Origin: Lewinellaceae bacterium | Lineage (GTDB): Bacteria > Bacteroidota > Bacteroidia > Chitinophagales > Saprospiraceae | NCBI GenBank assembly: GCA_020636005.1 | Contig: JACJYR010000005.1 | Location: forward strand, 1-64,000 | Direction of reading: 5' to 3' | Length of the DNA stretch: 64,000 nt | Part shown: positions 17,301 to 32,300 of the stretch, one piece after another | How the letters are laid out: each line of letters starts with the position of its first letter | How positions within the stretch are numbered: position 1 is the first letter of the stretch | Translations under genes and position numbers: made by a program | The notes under the pieces: model-generated | Seen by the model: only the letters and a program-made list of their open reading frames with translations | What the model was told of the DNA's origin: nothing | The model's database searches: none

Positions 17301-20300
17301 GGCCGCCGGCCCCGGGAGGCTCCAGTTGTAGGACACGCTCACGCCCTGGTAGCCCGGCACGGAGAGGGTCACGGTGCTGCCCTCGCAGGCCTGCCCGCTG
17401 CCCGTGACGACCGGCATGGCGAGGACGTCGCTGATGCCGGACACTTCCACGGTCCGGGTATCCGAGCACCCGTTCTCATCGGTGGCCGTGAGGGTGTAGG
17501 AGCCGTTGTAGCTTTCCGCCACGTCCGGTACCAAGGGGTTTTCCTCGGTGGAGGCGAAGCCGTTCGGCCCCGTCCACAAGAAACCAAGGACGCTGCCGCT
17601 GCCCGGGGCCGCATTCGCAAAAAACTGCAGGTCGCTGGGCGAACAGTCGGTGTTCAGCGTGTAAGAATAACCGGGCAAAACTTCCGGCGCTTCGTTGATG
17701 GTCACTGCCAATGGTTCTGAGAGAACGGAAGTGCAACCGTCCACCGTGACCTGCACCGTGTAGCTGCCGCTTGCGCCGGCGCCTGCCAGGTCAACCACGA
17801 CAACCGCAACATCGGGGTAGGCGCCGCTGCTGGTCGTGCCCGCAGGCCCGGCCCAGTCGTAGTGCACGTCCAGCCCGTTGTAGGCCGGGGCCGTGATGAC
17901 CAGTTGGCCGCCCTCGCACAGCGGGCCGTTGTACGACAGGGCGGGCTTGTCCGGCGAGGTCGTCACGTCCACCACCGTCTCCGCTTGCGCAGTACAGCCG
18001 TTGGCATCCGTCAGCGTCACGGTGTAGGTGCCGGAAAGGTTGTTGGCGGCATTGGGCAAAATTGGGGCCTGGCCGATGGATGCGAAGCCGTTCGGCCCCG
18101 TCCATGCAAAAGTGTAGGGGGCGGTGCCGCCCGCTGCGCTTGCGCCCAGGTTCAGGTCCGTCATCGGTGCCGTGCACTCGGTGCCGTCGTTGGTGGCCGC
18201 CACCGTTGGCGCTTCGTTGACCACGAGCACGTACGGCACGGAAACCACCGAGCTGCAACCGTCCACAACGACCCTCACCGTGTAGCCGCCCGCATCGCCT
18301 ATGCCGGCATGGCCAAGCTGCAGGTAGGGCGCATCCGGGTAGTCGCCGCCGCTGGTCGAGCCGTTCGGCCCCGTCCATTCGTAGCTCACGTCCACGCCGT
18401 TGTAAACAGGGATTTCCAGCACAGCCTCCGACCCTTCGCACACCGGCCCGTTGGCAAAAATGACAGGCTCGGCGGGCGGGGTCGTCACGTCCACCACCGT
18501 GGAGGCGGAGGCGGTGCAACCGTTGAAGTCGGTCAGCAGAACGGTATAGGTGCCCGAACTGCCGGAAGCCGTGTTCGGAACGATGGGGTTTTGTGCGGCG
18601 GAGCCAAAACCGTTCGGCCCGCTCCACTGGAAGGTATATGGGGCAGCGCCGCCGGATGCGGATGCCGCCAGGTTCAGGTCGGTCATCGGCGCCGTGCACT
18701 CGGTGCCGTCGTTCGTGGCCGTCACCACGGGCGTTTCAAAAATCAAGAGTTCATACGTAGAACTTAATATTGTACAATCATCCACCACGATGGTCACTGT
18801 GTAGTTCCCTGCATGGGCAAGGGTGGCCGGGCTGATGGTGATTTGGTTGCTGTTCAGCCCCGTGATGTTGGCAGTGGAACCTGGGAGGTTCCAAAAATAA
18901 GCCACATAAACGCCCTGGTAGCCCGGCACGGTGAGGGTCACGGTGTTGCCCTCGCAGGTTTGCCCGCTGCCCGTGATGACCGGGAATGTCAGAACAGGCG
19001 TAATGCCAGACACTTCTAACGTGCGGGTATTTGAACATCCATTTTCGTCGGTAACGGTAAGCACGTAGGAGCCGTTGTAGCTCTCCACCACATCTTCAAT
19101 GATTGGATTTGCTTCTGTGGAAGTGAAGCCATTCGGCCCGTTCCACAAGAATTCAAGGTCATTGCCGGTACCCGCAGCGGCATTTGCAAACAGCAACAGA
19201 TCGCTCGGCGAGCAGTCCGGGTTCAGGACATAAGAATAACCAGGTGCCACATCGGGCGACTCGTTGATGGTCACTGCCAATGGTTCTGAGAGAACGGAAG
19301 TACAACCGTCCACTGTTACTTGTACGGCGTAGTTGCCCGTTGCGGAAGCTTCCACCAGGTCAATCACGATAACAGGGGCATCGGCATAGGCTCCGTTGCT
19401 GGTCGTGCCCGCAGGCCCCGTCCACTCGTAATGAACGTCCAGGCCGTTGTAGGCCGGAGCGGTAATGACCAGTTGACTGCCTTCGCAAAGCGGGCCGTTG
19501 TAGGAGAGGAAAGGTTCGGCCACTGAAAGGGTCACATCTACAACGGTTTCAGCAACATCCTTACAGCCATTGGCATCGGTCACCGTTACAATGTAGGTAC
19601 CTGAAAGATGGTTGGCTGCATTGGGCAGTATTGGATTTTGGTCAATGGAAACAAAACTGTTCGGACCTGACCATGCGAAAGTATAGGGTGCAGTGCCACC
19701 CGTTGCAACCGCACCCAGGTTCAAATCCGTCATCGGTTCAACGCATTCGGTACCATCGTTGGAAGCATTTACTTCAGGTTTTTCCGCCACTATTACTACA
19801 GTAAAACCTGCTGGTGAAACGCAGCCGTTCACTGTCACTGTCAACCAATAAGTATAGCTGCCTGCTGCGATCAGGTTACTGATGGTTGGGTTTTGTTCGG
19901 TAGAAATAACAACTGCACCCACCTGCGCCGGATCAGTTGCATACCATTGGTACAAAGTGCCTGCCGGATAATTGCCGCCGGCGTGCAGCGTAATTTCTTC
20001 TCCTTCGCAGATTGGGCTGTTGTTGGTGGGCAGCGGTTGCTGGGGAATGGGGTAAATGACCATTTCCACCTGCGCAGATGCAGGGGACTCACAGCCAAAG
20101 GCATCCACACAAACCACACTCCAGAGACCTGCGTCGTAGGCCACATTTCCAAAGGGAATGGTCGTGGTTTTGGTCGTCGTCGTCAGTAAGGGGTTGGACA
20201 ACGTCATGGTGCTCATCCCATCCGGGCCAATCCAGCGGAAGGTGTCGCAGCCAGAACTCGTGCTCAAAATGATCGGATTGCCCTCACAGATTGGGCCGTT

Positions 20301-23300
20301 GTTGGTCAGGGTCGGTTGGGGCGGGAGTTGGTGGATGGTCACAGCAACATACGCCTTGTCCGACCAACAGTTATTTTCCAAATAGCTGAGTTGGTAAACG
20401 CCACCGTCCGTGAGGCCCGCTGCTGTGGAGACAAAGGGGTTTTGGTCGTCGGAAGTCCAGCCGTTCGGGCCATCCCAGAAGTAGGCATCTGCCGTAGTGG
20501 TAGTTCCGATTTGCAGCAGTTCACCTTCACAAACTTCCACATCGGCCACCACCGGGGCTGGAGGGGTTGGCGTCACATTAATCGTGATCGTTTCGGTCAA
20601 ATCTGTATAACAGCCATCATTTGGATACACCGTCACCTGGTAAGTGGTAGTGGTGGTCAAATTGGCGAAAACCGGATTTTGGTCGGTAGAAACTACCACC
20701 CCTGGCGCTGCCATATCCACCCACTCGTAAGAAGCGGTGGGTACATCGCTCACGAGCGTGATTGCCGCATCCTCTGATTCGCAGATTACAACCGCTGCTG
20801 CCGAAAGGTCAATATTTGCGGCGGGGCAAGGGAACTCCGTCGGGTCATCCAGCCCGCCTGATCCATTGTCGGTGGTCGGATCGGCCCCGCTGTCCGTCAG
20901 GTCGGTGACGGTGATCATGGAAGTATCGATGCCCGATGCTTCTGCCTGGTTGATGATTGGACTTGGCGCACCGGGAGCCGATGGGTTGACTTCAACCACG
21001 ATATCCACCGTGATTTTTTGGCCGGGCCGAAGGTCGTCGGTGGCAGCGCCGCTGAAAATGTCAGTTGCGGGATTTGCCCCACTAAAAGCTGCATTGACGG
21101 CTGGTTGGGACGTAGCGGTCGTAAGGGGCGGGTAGATGGCAGGGATTCCAGCCACCTGGACGAAAGCAGCACCCAATTGGGCCGGCAAATCATCCGTAAG
21201 TGCCAGGTTGCTGAGGGCCTGGTTGCCGGTATTTTGGACAACTAAGCGATAGGTAATGTCGAAATGATTGGCCAACCCGCTTGCCGCAGGCGAAATGTCA
21301 ATGATTTCTTTGGCAGCATTGATCTGGGGAAGTGGAATTTCCGTGGGGTCATCCACGCCACCTTCACCGTTGTCACCATCAGGATCGGTGCCATCATCGG
21401 AAAGGTCGCTTACTTCGTCGCCATTTGGATCGTCTCCTGTCGCCCTTGCCTGGTTCGTCAGCGGGTTTGGTGCGCCACCTGCATCGGGGTTGATTTCGAC
21501 GGTAAATGCGAGGTTGATTTCATCCCCGGCATTCATGAAACCGGAAGCCCCGTCAAAGACTTGTGCAGGGAAACTACCACCTGCATTTGGCAAAATCGGG
21601 TTGCCCGCCCCCGTAGAGATAATCGGGCCAGCAGTTACGCCGACATAGGCGCTGCCCAACTGTGCCACGAGGTCGTCGGTCAGTTGGATATTGGTCAATG
21701 GGACGTTGCCGTCATTTTTTATGACCAGGTTGAAAGACACGTAATAATTCCCGGGGGTATTGGATGGCACGACGTTGCTGACCGCTTTTGCCAGTTTTAT
21801 TTGTGGCAACGAAATCAGGGTCGGGTCGTCCATCCCACCAGCGCCATTGTCATTTACGCCGCTGGGGTTGTCGGAAATCGGATCGCCGCCACCGGGGATA
21901 CTGGTACCGTCGTCCGAATCATCTGTCGGGGAAGGATAGCCTATCAGCGGATTGCCATTTTCATCCACCACATCGCCAGCGGCCGTGGCTTGGTTCTCAA
22001 CCGGCTGCGGAAGGGCCGTGAACAATGCCGGATCCACTTCAACAGAAAGGAAAACAGAGAAACGCTCGCCCGGCCTCATCATATCCGTCGCCGCACCAGC
22101 CAACAAGTCCTGGTTTGCACCAAAACCTGTATAAGCAGGGTTTGCATTCGGCGGCATGAGTGCGTCGTTGTTGACCACACTCGCCACCGGCGTGCCCACC
22201 ACCGCACCAGCAAAAGTCAAAGGATCGAGCAATGACAGGTTGGACAGGTTGCCATTGCCCGTATTTTCAATATTGAATCGAAATTTCAATTGGTAATTGC
22301 CGCCTGGTAGCGGTGTCGTGGCAATGAGTGCTTTTGTCACTGCAATATCCGGGATCAACAGGATGGTCGGGTCTTCATCGCTGCCCGTTTCGTTGTCCGT
22401 TCCGGGATTTCCGTCCACGTCCGTTTCATCGTCTGATGTGTCGGAGACTGGATTTCCGTCATCGCCGACCCCGTTGACGGTGGCAGAGTTGTCGAGCGGA
22501 TGAGGCCTTGTACTGCAGGAAATGTCGGCTTCAATGGTGATGGACACGGAAATTTCATCGCCTGGCAACAGGCAACCATCGCTGTTGAACACATTCCACT
22601 CACCATCGCCATCATACACGGTATTGCGGGTGGGTGCCATTGAAGTCCCTGTTGCGAGGGGCGTGGTCACATTCAATATTTGGACAAATGAACAACCGTG
22701 TTGCGCCTTGAAATTTTCAATCAAATCAATCTGGCAGAACTGGCTGCCGCCCACATTTTCTATCCTGAAATCATAGGTCACGGCATAATTGCCATTTGGC
22801 AAAGCAGTCGGTAGTCCGCTGATGGATTTGTAGAGTTTGGCAATGGGCGGAATATTGACCGGGGTAAAATCGTCACTGGTGCCGAGGTCGCCCTCTGCTC
22901 CGGGATTGTCCGACAGCGGGTCAGCATCGCCCGGCAACCCGGTCCCATCATCTGAAAAGTCGGTCACGGCGCCAGGAATATACGGAGACATTGTATGCAA
23001 GTCAATCAAGGGGGTTCCGCTGCCATCTGTCGGAAGGCCGCCCACGGCAGCCCGGTTGAGCAGGCCATTGAGCGGAACGCCTGCCGGGTCAATGTAAACC
23101 GACATTTTAACTTTGAAAGCTTCGCCCGGTTCGAGCAGTCCGCCCGGCGTCAGCAGCGCAATGTCAGAGCTGCCATCGAAATCAGGATTGGCAGATGGCA
23201 AAACAGAAGCTGAGATATTGGAAACTCCTATGGTAGCATCTGGGACAAGCAGCAGGGCAGCCCCCCACTGTACGTCCAAATCATCTTCGAGGGTGATATT

Positions 23301-26300
23301 TTCCAAAATGGTGTTCCCGGCATTCCGGACAATGAACTCAAAATCGAGCCTGAACTGATTGCCTACCTGGACCGTGTTTGTATGCGCCTTGGTTACAGCA
23401 ATGCCAGGGATGTAAAGCAACGTAGGATCATCCTCTCCGCCGCTGTCGTTGTCGTTTCCGGGGTTGCCGTCGAGGTCGGTTGCATCATCCGATTGGTCGG
23501 TCACATCATTCCCGTTGTCGTCCTCTCCGCTGACGGTTGCCTGGTTGGCAAGCGGGGTTGGAACTGAAGCGCAGGCAACATCAATTTCAACGGATACGGA
23601 TAGGGTGATGGTGTCACCAGATTGAAGGCAGCCGTCCGAGTTAAACAGGTTGGCGTTTGTCCCGCCATTATAGATAGTATTCAAAGTCGGGGCCGTAGAG
23701 CTACCGGAGGCAACGGGGCTGGTCACACCCAATATTTTTACAAATGCACAGCCGAACTGCGAAGCAAAGTCTTCGGTCAGGTCAATTTGGCAAAGCTGGC
23801 TCCCGCCTTTATTTTCAATATGAAACGCATAAGTCGCACTGTAATGGCTGTTGGGCAACAGCACGGGTGCGCCGGTCAGGCTTTTGTTCAATGCAACTAT
23901 CGGTGGCAATGAAAGCAAAGTCGGGTCATCACTGGTGCCCAAGTCGTTGTCGGCACCAGGATTGTTGGAATTGGGATCGCCGGCATTTGGCAGGTCAGTC
24001 CCATCGTCCGAATCATCGGCCGGGGAAGGCAGCCCGGTGAGTGGATTGCCGCTGGCATCTATGGGGTCTCCTGTCACGGTAGCCTGGTTTTCAACGGGTT
24101 GGGGAAATGCGCCAAAAATAACTGGATTGACTTCCACACTCATCAAGATGTAGAAAGATTGCCCTGGCTCCAAGCGGTTGGTCGGGGCGCCGTCGAGCAA
24201 ATCGGCCATGCCAACCCCATCATAGGAAAGGCTTGGCACTGGGGCATTGGTCGCATCAATATTTGTGACGGACACAGTGGGCAAGCCAACAACGGCTGCC
24301 CCAAAAGTCAGCGGGTCGGCCACGCTCAAGTTGCTCAAACTGACATTCCCGGTATTTTCTACATTGAACCTGAAGGAGAACTGATAGTTGCCGTTCGCCA
24401 GTGGCGTTGTGGCCGTCAAAGACTTCGTAATGGCCACATCCGGGATGAGTGTCAGCGTTGGATCGTCTGTCCCGCCAGTCTCGTTGTCGGGGTCGCTATC
24501 CCCATTGAGGTCGGTGCGGTCGTCCGAATCATCGGAGACGGGGTTGCCATTGTCATCCACGCCGGTCACAGTGGCGGTATTGGCGAGGGGGTTTGCGGCC
24601 GTCTCACAGTTTACGTCCACCTCCACCTCGATGGTCAGTGTGATTAAATCGCCGGGGTATAGGCAGCCATCGTTGTTCAACAGATTGGTGCTGGAAATTC
24701 CATTATAGACAGAATTCAACGTCGGGTTGATGCTCAACCCAGAGGTGTTGGTCAGCATGGGTGCAGTTTTTCCCAAAACCTGGACAAAGGCACAATCGAA
24801 CTGGCTGGCCAAATCTTCCTGCAAGCCGATTTGGCAAAAACGGCTGCCTCCCATATTCCCAATTGAAAATTCGTAGGTAACGCTGTGGTTGCCATTGGGT
24901 AAAGCGACTGGCACACCTACCACCATTTTTGTGATAGCGGGGGCCGGCGGCAAGGTAACAATGGTGGGGTCATCCGTTCCGCCTGCACCGTTGTCATTAA
25001 CCGCACCGGGGTTGTCGGAAGCGGGGTCTCCGCCGCTGGAAAGTCCTGTCCCGTCGTCGGAAGCATCCTCCACAGGGCCGTACCCCGGAATCGGGTTGCC
25101 ATTCTCCGCCTGCGGGGTTCCTGTTACAGTAGCCTGGTTTTCAATGGGCTGTGGGAGAAGGCCAAATGCCAGTGGTTCAACTTCTACACTCATGTTTATC
25201 ACAAAAGCCTGCCCCGGTTCGAGCAGGTCGGTCGCAGAACCATTCAACAGATCGATAGTTGAATTGCCATTGTACAGGCCATTGTTGCTGGATGGGGGCA
25301 TGGTGGCACTTACGTTGGCAATGCTCACTGCGGGCGTACCGACTATGGCCGGGAGGAAGTTGAGCGGATCCGCCACGCTGAGATCGGTCAAGTCTGTATT
25401 GCCAGTATTTTTTATGTTGAAACGGAAATTGAGCAGGACATTCCCATTGGCCAGGGCAGAAGCACCGGTTACGGCTTTGGTGATGGCCACATCGGGCAAG
25501 AAAACAAGTGTCGGGTCGCCACCGCTGCCCGATTCGTTGTCGGGGGTATTGTTGGAATCAAGGTCGGTCTCGTCGTCGGAAGTGTCGGAAACCAGGTTGC
25601 CCCCATCGGGGTCAACAGCTGTTACCGTAGCCTGGTTGGCCAGTAAATGCGGGTCAGCAGCGCAGTTGGTAATTTTTACATCAATAAAAAATTGGAACTC
25701 GTCGTCCGGGAACAAACAACCGTCCCCATTGAAAAAACCGGGGTGGGTACCACCATTGTAGATGGTATTCAGCGTCGGTTGAACGCTGAGGCCGGAGGTA
25801 TTGGAAAAAGAAATCCAGGTAGCCGGGGTGGTGTTTACCAAGGCGCAACCAAATTGAGCAGCCAAATCATCGCTCACGTTGATGTTGCACATCTCGCCTG
25901 CCCCATTGTTTCGGACGGTAAATTCGTAACGAACTGCATAGTCGCCATTCGGTAAAAGTGCCGGTGCGGCGGTTGCTTTTTTCAAAATCACAGGGACAGG
26001 GCCCAGGTTCAGTGGCGTCTCATCATCCGATCCACCATTGCCATTGTTGCCGTCCGGATTGGCGCCGTTGTCTGAAACATCACTCACCATGTCGCCATCG
26101 GGCGTGGTGCCGGTGGCAGTTGCCTGGTTGAACAAGCCGATGGCAGGCACCAGCGTTGGATCAATTTCCACGGCAATTTGCGCCATGATCGTATTGCCCG
26201 GCAGCAGGATACCCGTCCTGTTCAAAATGTCATCGCCATCTGCCAACGCAGAACCTGTAGCCCCGCTCCCTGTGAAAGTGGGGTTCAACCCGCCAAGGAT

Positions 26301-29300
26301 GGAGGCGGTACCGCCCATTGACAGGGCATGGGCGCTGACGAAAGCAGGGGCAAACTGGGTGGAAATGTCGTCCTCGAGGGCTACGTTGTTCAAGGCAACA
26401 TTGCCCGTGTTTTTAACAACCAGTTTGTAAACCACTTCAAAATGGCCGTTGCCCAGCAAAGTTGAACTGACTTGTTCTTTAGCCAGTGAAATTTCAGGGA
26501 TGGACAGCAACGTCGGGTCGTTTACACCACCTGAATCATTGTCCGGGCCAGGTGCCCCGTCGAGGTCGGTTTCATCGTCCGAATTGTCAGAGATGGGGTT
26601 TCCGCTTGGGTCTTCCCCAGTAACCGTTGCCTGGTTGACCAGCGGCACATGAATGCCGGTGCAGGAGTTGTCAATTTCAGCTATCAAAGAGACCGTAATT
26701 TCATCGCCCGGGAAAAGGCAGCCATCCCCGTTGAATAAATTGGCAACACTGCCCCCATTATAAACGGTATTGGCAGTTGGGGAGGTACTGTTGCCAGATG
26801 TGTTGGCCAGGTTGATACTGCCCACGGACTTTATGCCGACAAAAGCACAGCCATACTGGGCGGCAAAATCTTCTTCCAAACCAAGCAGGCACACCTCGCT
26901 GCCACCTAAATTTTCAATCCTAAATTCATAGGCTATATCATAGTTGCCGTTCGCCAACGGCACGGGCACACCCGTAATGGCCTTGGAAAGCTGCAACCTG
27001 GCAGGCAGGGAGATCAGGGTCGGATCATCCGTTCCGCCGGCCCCGTTATCGTTGCCTGCATTGGGGTTATCGCTGTTGGGATCGCCGCCGTTCGGCAGGC
27101 CGGTTCCATCGTCCGATGCATCGGTCGGGTCGGCGAGGCCTGTCAATTCAATGCCGCTGCCATCCACGGGGTTTCCTGTAACAACCGCCTGATTTTCAAC
27201 GGGCTGGGACAGCAAGCCAAACTGAAGTGGATTCACATCCACGCCCAGATAAATGACGAACGACTGCCCGGGTTCCAGTTTGTCCGTTGACGCACCTGCG
27301 AGCAGGTCTGTATCGGGGGCAGTTCCTGTATAAGCGCCATTATTGGCAGTTGGGGCAGCGCTTGCATCCACGTTGGTTATGCTCACGGATGGGGTGCCGA
27401 TAATGGCCGAAGTGAAATTCAAAGGGTCGGCCACGCTCAGATCACTGAGGATCACATTGCCCGTATTTTTTATGTTGAAACGGAAATCCAGATGGTAGTT
27501 GCCGTTTGGCAGTGGCGTAACGTCCGTCAGTGCTTTGGTGATGGCCACATCCGGGATCAGGGTCAGGGTTGGGTCGTCGGTGCCGCCGGTTTCATTGTCG
27601 GGGCTGGTATCCCCGTCCAGGTCGGTGTTGTCGTCCGAATCATCTGAAACAGGATTGCCCTGGTTGTCCACCCCCGTGACAGTGGCCGTATTGGCCAAAG
27701 GCGCTGGCAGTGGTGAACAGTTGATGTCAATTTCCACCGTAACGTTCATGGTAATGACATCGCCTGGATAAAGGCATCCGTCGCCGTTCAGCAAGCCTGT
27801 GGAGGTCGAGCCATTGTAGATGGAGTTCAAGGTTGGATTAGTGCTCAGGCCGGAGGTATTGGTCAGCAAAGGAGCGGTTTTACTGATAACCCCTTCAAAT
27901 GCACAGCCAAATTGCGAAGCAAAATCCTCCTCCAGGCCAATCGTGCAAAACTCGCTGCCACCCAGGTTTTCTATGCTCAACCCGAAGGTCACGGCGTAGT
28001 TGCCATTCGGCAGTTGCGTCGGTGCCGTGGTGATGGCTTTGATCAAATTTGGTATGGGCGGCAGGCTGACAATAGTTGGGTCTTCGGTTCCGCCGGCCCC
28101 GTTGTCATTATCCGCACCGGGGTTGCCGGTCGTTGGGTCACCACCGTTCGGCAAGCTGGTCCCATCATCCGAATCGTCGGTCGGATTGGCAAGGGCAGGC
28201 AAATCATTGCCACTGGCATCCACTGGGTTTCCACTCGCAACTGCCTGGTTTTCTATAGGTTGTGCCAACAAACCGAACTGTTGGGGATTCACTTCAACGC
28301 CCAGGACAATAACGAAGGACTGTCCTGGTTCCAGCTTATCCGTTGCTGCTCCTGCCAGGAGATCGTTGTCCGGTGCTATACCGGTGTAAACACCATTATT
28401 TCCTGCGGGGACAGCCGTTGCGTCCACGTTGGTCACACTGACGGCTGGGGTACCAACAATGGCTGGGCTGAAATTCAGCAAATCAGTCACGCTCAGGTTG
28501 CTCAGGTTGGTGTTGCCAGTGTTTTCAATGTTAAAACGGAAAGCCAGTTGGTAGTTTCCGTTCGGCAGCGCCGTGGTTGAGGTCAGTGCTTTGGTCAGGG
28601 AAATTTCAGGGATAAGGAGCAAAGTCGGGTCGTCCGGTCCGCCGGTTTCGTTATCGGGGTTGGTGTCGGTGTCAAGATCGGTGCTGTCGTCCGAATCATC
28701 GGAAACTGGATGGCCATTGTTGTCCACACCGGTGACCGTGGCCGTGTTGGCCAAAGGAGCAGGCAGGGGTGTGCAACCAATGCTGACTTCCACCGTGACA
28801 CTCATGGTGATGGCGTCACCTGGGTATAGGCAGCCGTCGCCGTTCAGCAAGCCTGTGGAGGTCGAGCCATTGTAGATGGAGTTCAATGTTGGATTAGTGC
28901 TCAGGCCGGAGGTATTGGTCAGCACAGGAGCGGTTTTACTGATAACCCCTTCAAAAGCGCAACCAAATTGCGAAGCAAAATCCTCCTCCAGGCCAATTAT
29001 GCAAAACTCGCTGCCGCCGAGGTTTTCTATTGCCAGGGCGTAGGTTACGGCGTAGTTGCCGTTCGGCAGGGGTACTGGCGTTGCAGTGATGGCTTTGGTC
29101 AATTTTGGCGTGGGTGGCAAGCTGACAACTGTCGGGTCATCTGTTCCACCCACACCATTGTCGTTGTCCGCACCGGGGTTGCCCGTGGTGGGATCACCAC
29201 CATTTTGCAGGCCTGTCCCATCGTCCGACACATCAGAAACGGAAGCGTATCCGCCAAGCGGGATTCCGCTATTATTTACTGGAAACCCAGTTACGGTTGC

Positions 29301-32300
29301 CTGGTTTTCAATGGGTTGCGGCAATAGGCCGAACTGTTGGGGATCTACTTCCACGCTCATAAAAACGACGAAAGACTGTCCGGGCTTTAAGCGGTCAGTT
29401 GCAGCGCCCACCAACAGGTCGGTATCCGGTGCCACCCCGGTATATGCGCCGTTGTTGGTGGCGGGGACAGCAGTAGCGTTCACATTGGTCAGGCTCAACA
29501 TCGGCGTCCCGATGATAGCTGTTGTGAAATTGAGCGGGTCGGTCAGGCTCAGGTTGCTCAGGTCGGCGTTGCCCGTATTCTCAATATTGAAACGAAAATC
29601 CAGCAACACGTGGCCATTTGGCAAAGCGGTGGAGCCGGTAATGGCTTTGGTGACCGCAATATTGGGCAGGTAAATAAAGGTAGGATCGTCCGTACCTCCT
29701 GATTCGTTGTCGTTTATCAGGTCGCCGTCCACGTCGGATGCGTCGTCCGAGTCGTCTTCGATTGAGTTTCCGTCCGTATCAGTTGCCATCACCGTTGCCT
29801 GGTTGATGAGCGGCGAGGACAGCGGCGAACAGTCTGGATTCAGTTCGACCGTAATAGACCACTGGATTTTGTCTTCCGGAAAAATACAGCCATTCCCGAC
29901 GAACATATTTATCTGCGAAAGGCCATTGTAGAGGCCGTTGAAATTGGGCTGTGTGCTGAGACCAGAAGCATTATCCCATAACAACAAGGTCGGTGCCGAA
30001 GCGCTGGCCAGGGCACATCCAAATTCAGCATGGAGGTCGTCAAAAACATCTATGCTGCACATGGCCCCCGTGCCGGTATTGGTCAGGGAAAAAAGGTAAG
30101 TAGCCTGGTAGTTGCCGCTGGGCAACAAGGTGGGCGCAGCCGTCAATGCTTTGGTCAAAACGGGGATGGGGCCAAGGTTCAGCGGCGTCGGGTCGTCGCT
30201 GCCACCTTCGCCATTGTTCGTGTTCGGATGGGTGCCGTTATCGGATAAATCACTCACCGTGCCGCCATTGCTTGTTGTCCCTTCTACCATTGCCTGGTTC
30301 GTCAGGCCCATGGCGGGTACCAGCGCAGGGTCAACGACGACGGTAATGCTTACCACGATGTTTTCACCTGGTTTCAGGGTGGCCAGGCGGTCGAGGAGGT
30401 CGTCGCCATCCGCCGCCGCGGAACCAGTCGTGCCGCTGCCTGTAAACCCTGCGAACGTATTGCCCTGGGTAGTCGCACTGCCGGCAATGGAGACCGTTGA
30501 AGCACTCACGAAAGCAGCGCCAAACTGGGAGCTGATGTCATCTTCGAGGGCGATGTTGTGGAGGGTCACGTTCCCGGTATTCTGGGCGATGAACTGGTAT
30601 GTTACCTCCACTTTCCCATCGGGCAAGGTGGTGCTGCTGACCTGTTCTTTTGCCAGCCTGATAGTTGGTATTTCCAGCAAAGTCGGGTCGTTTTCTCCGC
30701 CCGAATCGTTGTCGGGCCCAGGAACGCCATCGAGGTCTGTTGCGTCGTCCGAAAGGTCGGAAAGCAGATTTCCTGTATTTGGGTCAAGGCCGGAAACGAT
30801 GGCTTGGTTCACCAGCGGCTCATCCACGCCCAGACAGGAGACGTTGATTTCCACCACCACGTTCAGGGTGATTTCATCGCCTGGATAAAGGCAGCCGTCG
30901 CCATTGAAAAGGTTATCGTCGCCACCGCCATCGTAGGTAGTATTCCTGGTCGGCGCAATGCTGTTCCCGGAGGTATTGGCCAGGTTGACAGAAGATACCG
31001 AAAGCACATTTTCAAAAGCACATCCGTACTGCGACACAAAATTTTCCACCAAATTAAGGTTGCACAAGGCTCCGCCGCCCTGGTTCTGGATGAGAAACTG
31101 AAACGGCACGGCATAGGTATGATCCCCGGCCAAAACCGGTTCAGCCGTGATGGATTTGGTCAGTAAGGGCAATGCAGGGAACGCCACCGGGGTGGGGTCA
31201 TCCGGGCCGCCGGAGTCCCCCGTAGCGCCAGGATTGGTGCTTTCAGGGTTACCCGTGGGTAGGCCGGAGGCATCGTCCGACAGGTCGTTCACATCTGCCC
31301 CGATGGGCGTGCCAGCACCGTTGGTTGGGGTCGCCGTTGCCAACCCCTGGTTGATCAGGCCGCTGGTAGCCTGGGCAATGTCCACGAAGACAGTCAGTTT
31401 GATTTTGAAAGATTCACCCGGATGCAGCAGGCCAGTACCGCCCGAAGCCAACAAGTCGGTGTCAGATGTACCATCGAAATTGCCATTGTTGTTGGTCGGC
31501 AAGGTAGAAGCGTCCACATTGGCCAGCTCAACAACGGGTGCCGGCGTGGCGAGCAGCGCCGCCCCCCAGGCAGACAGGTCATCAGCCACCCGAATATCTT
31601 CAAGGTAAGTCGTCCCGGTATTTTTTACGAGGTACTCATATTGGAGCTTATAAACGTTGGCTGGCTGGCCAGTGGCCGGCAAGGAACTGACCAGCGCTTT
31701 TGTCAGCGCAATGGCCGGGACCACCAGTGGCGTCGGGTCATTCGTACCTCCACTACCATTGTTGGTGGTTGGATTTACACCATTGTCGGTCGGGTCACTG
31801 GTGGTGACTGGTTGGCCAAGGCCGTCCGTGACAGGGTTGCCGCTCCCATCTATCGCCACCCCTGTCACTGTGGCCTGGTTTTCCAAGACAGGAATCGCCT
31901 CGCTGTTGTCCACTTCCACAACGATAGCCACCTGGAAGGACTGGCCCGGTTTCAACCGCCCGCTTGTCCCATTGAACAGGTCGGTGTTGGTGTTGCCATT
32001 AAAAGAAGCATTGGGAGTAGGTGCGACTGTGGCGGTACCGCCTGCCAGAATAGACGGCGTGGAAACTACGCCCACGAAAGCATTTCCCAACTGCGCTGCC
32101 AAATTTTCGGGCATGGCCAATCGGCCCAAATCCATCCCGCCCGTATTTTGAATGGTAAAAGTGTAGGTCACATCCACATTTCCATCCGTGCCGCTTTGGG
32201 CCGGAGCAACGTTGGAAACCGCTTTGGATGCCATGATTCCCGCACACGGGCAGAGGGGATTGCCGACCCGCACTGTGCGGGTTTCAGGCCCATCGGATTC

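Noticed and set aside
16293..17720. Long open frames on the plus strand inside the giant adhesin gene (for example 16293-17720 and 17862-18767)
   Set aside because: They run antisense to a continuous, domain-rich 7245-codon gene, have His/Arg/Gly-rich low-complexity translations and repeat with the 1569-bp unit. They are shadows of GC-rich codon use on the other strand.
15199..18747. CRISPR-like or phage-type repeat array
   Set aside because: The repeat unit is 1569 bp, stays in frame throughout and encodes protein modules; no short repeat-spacer pattern exists here or elsewhere in the window.
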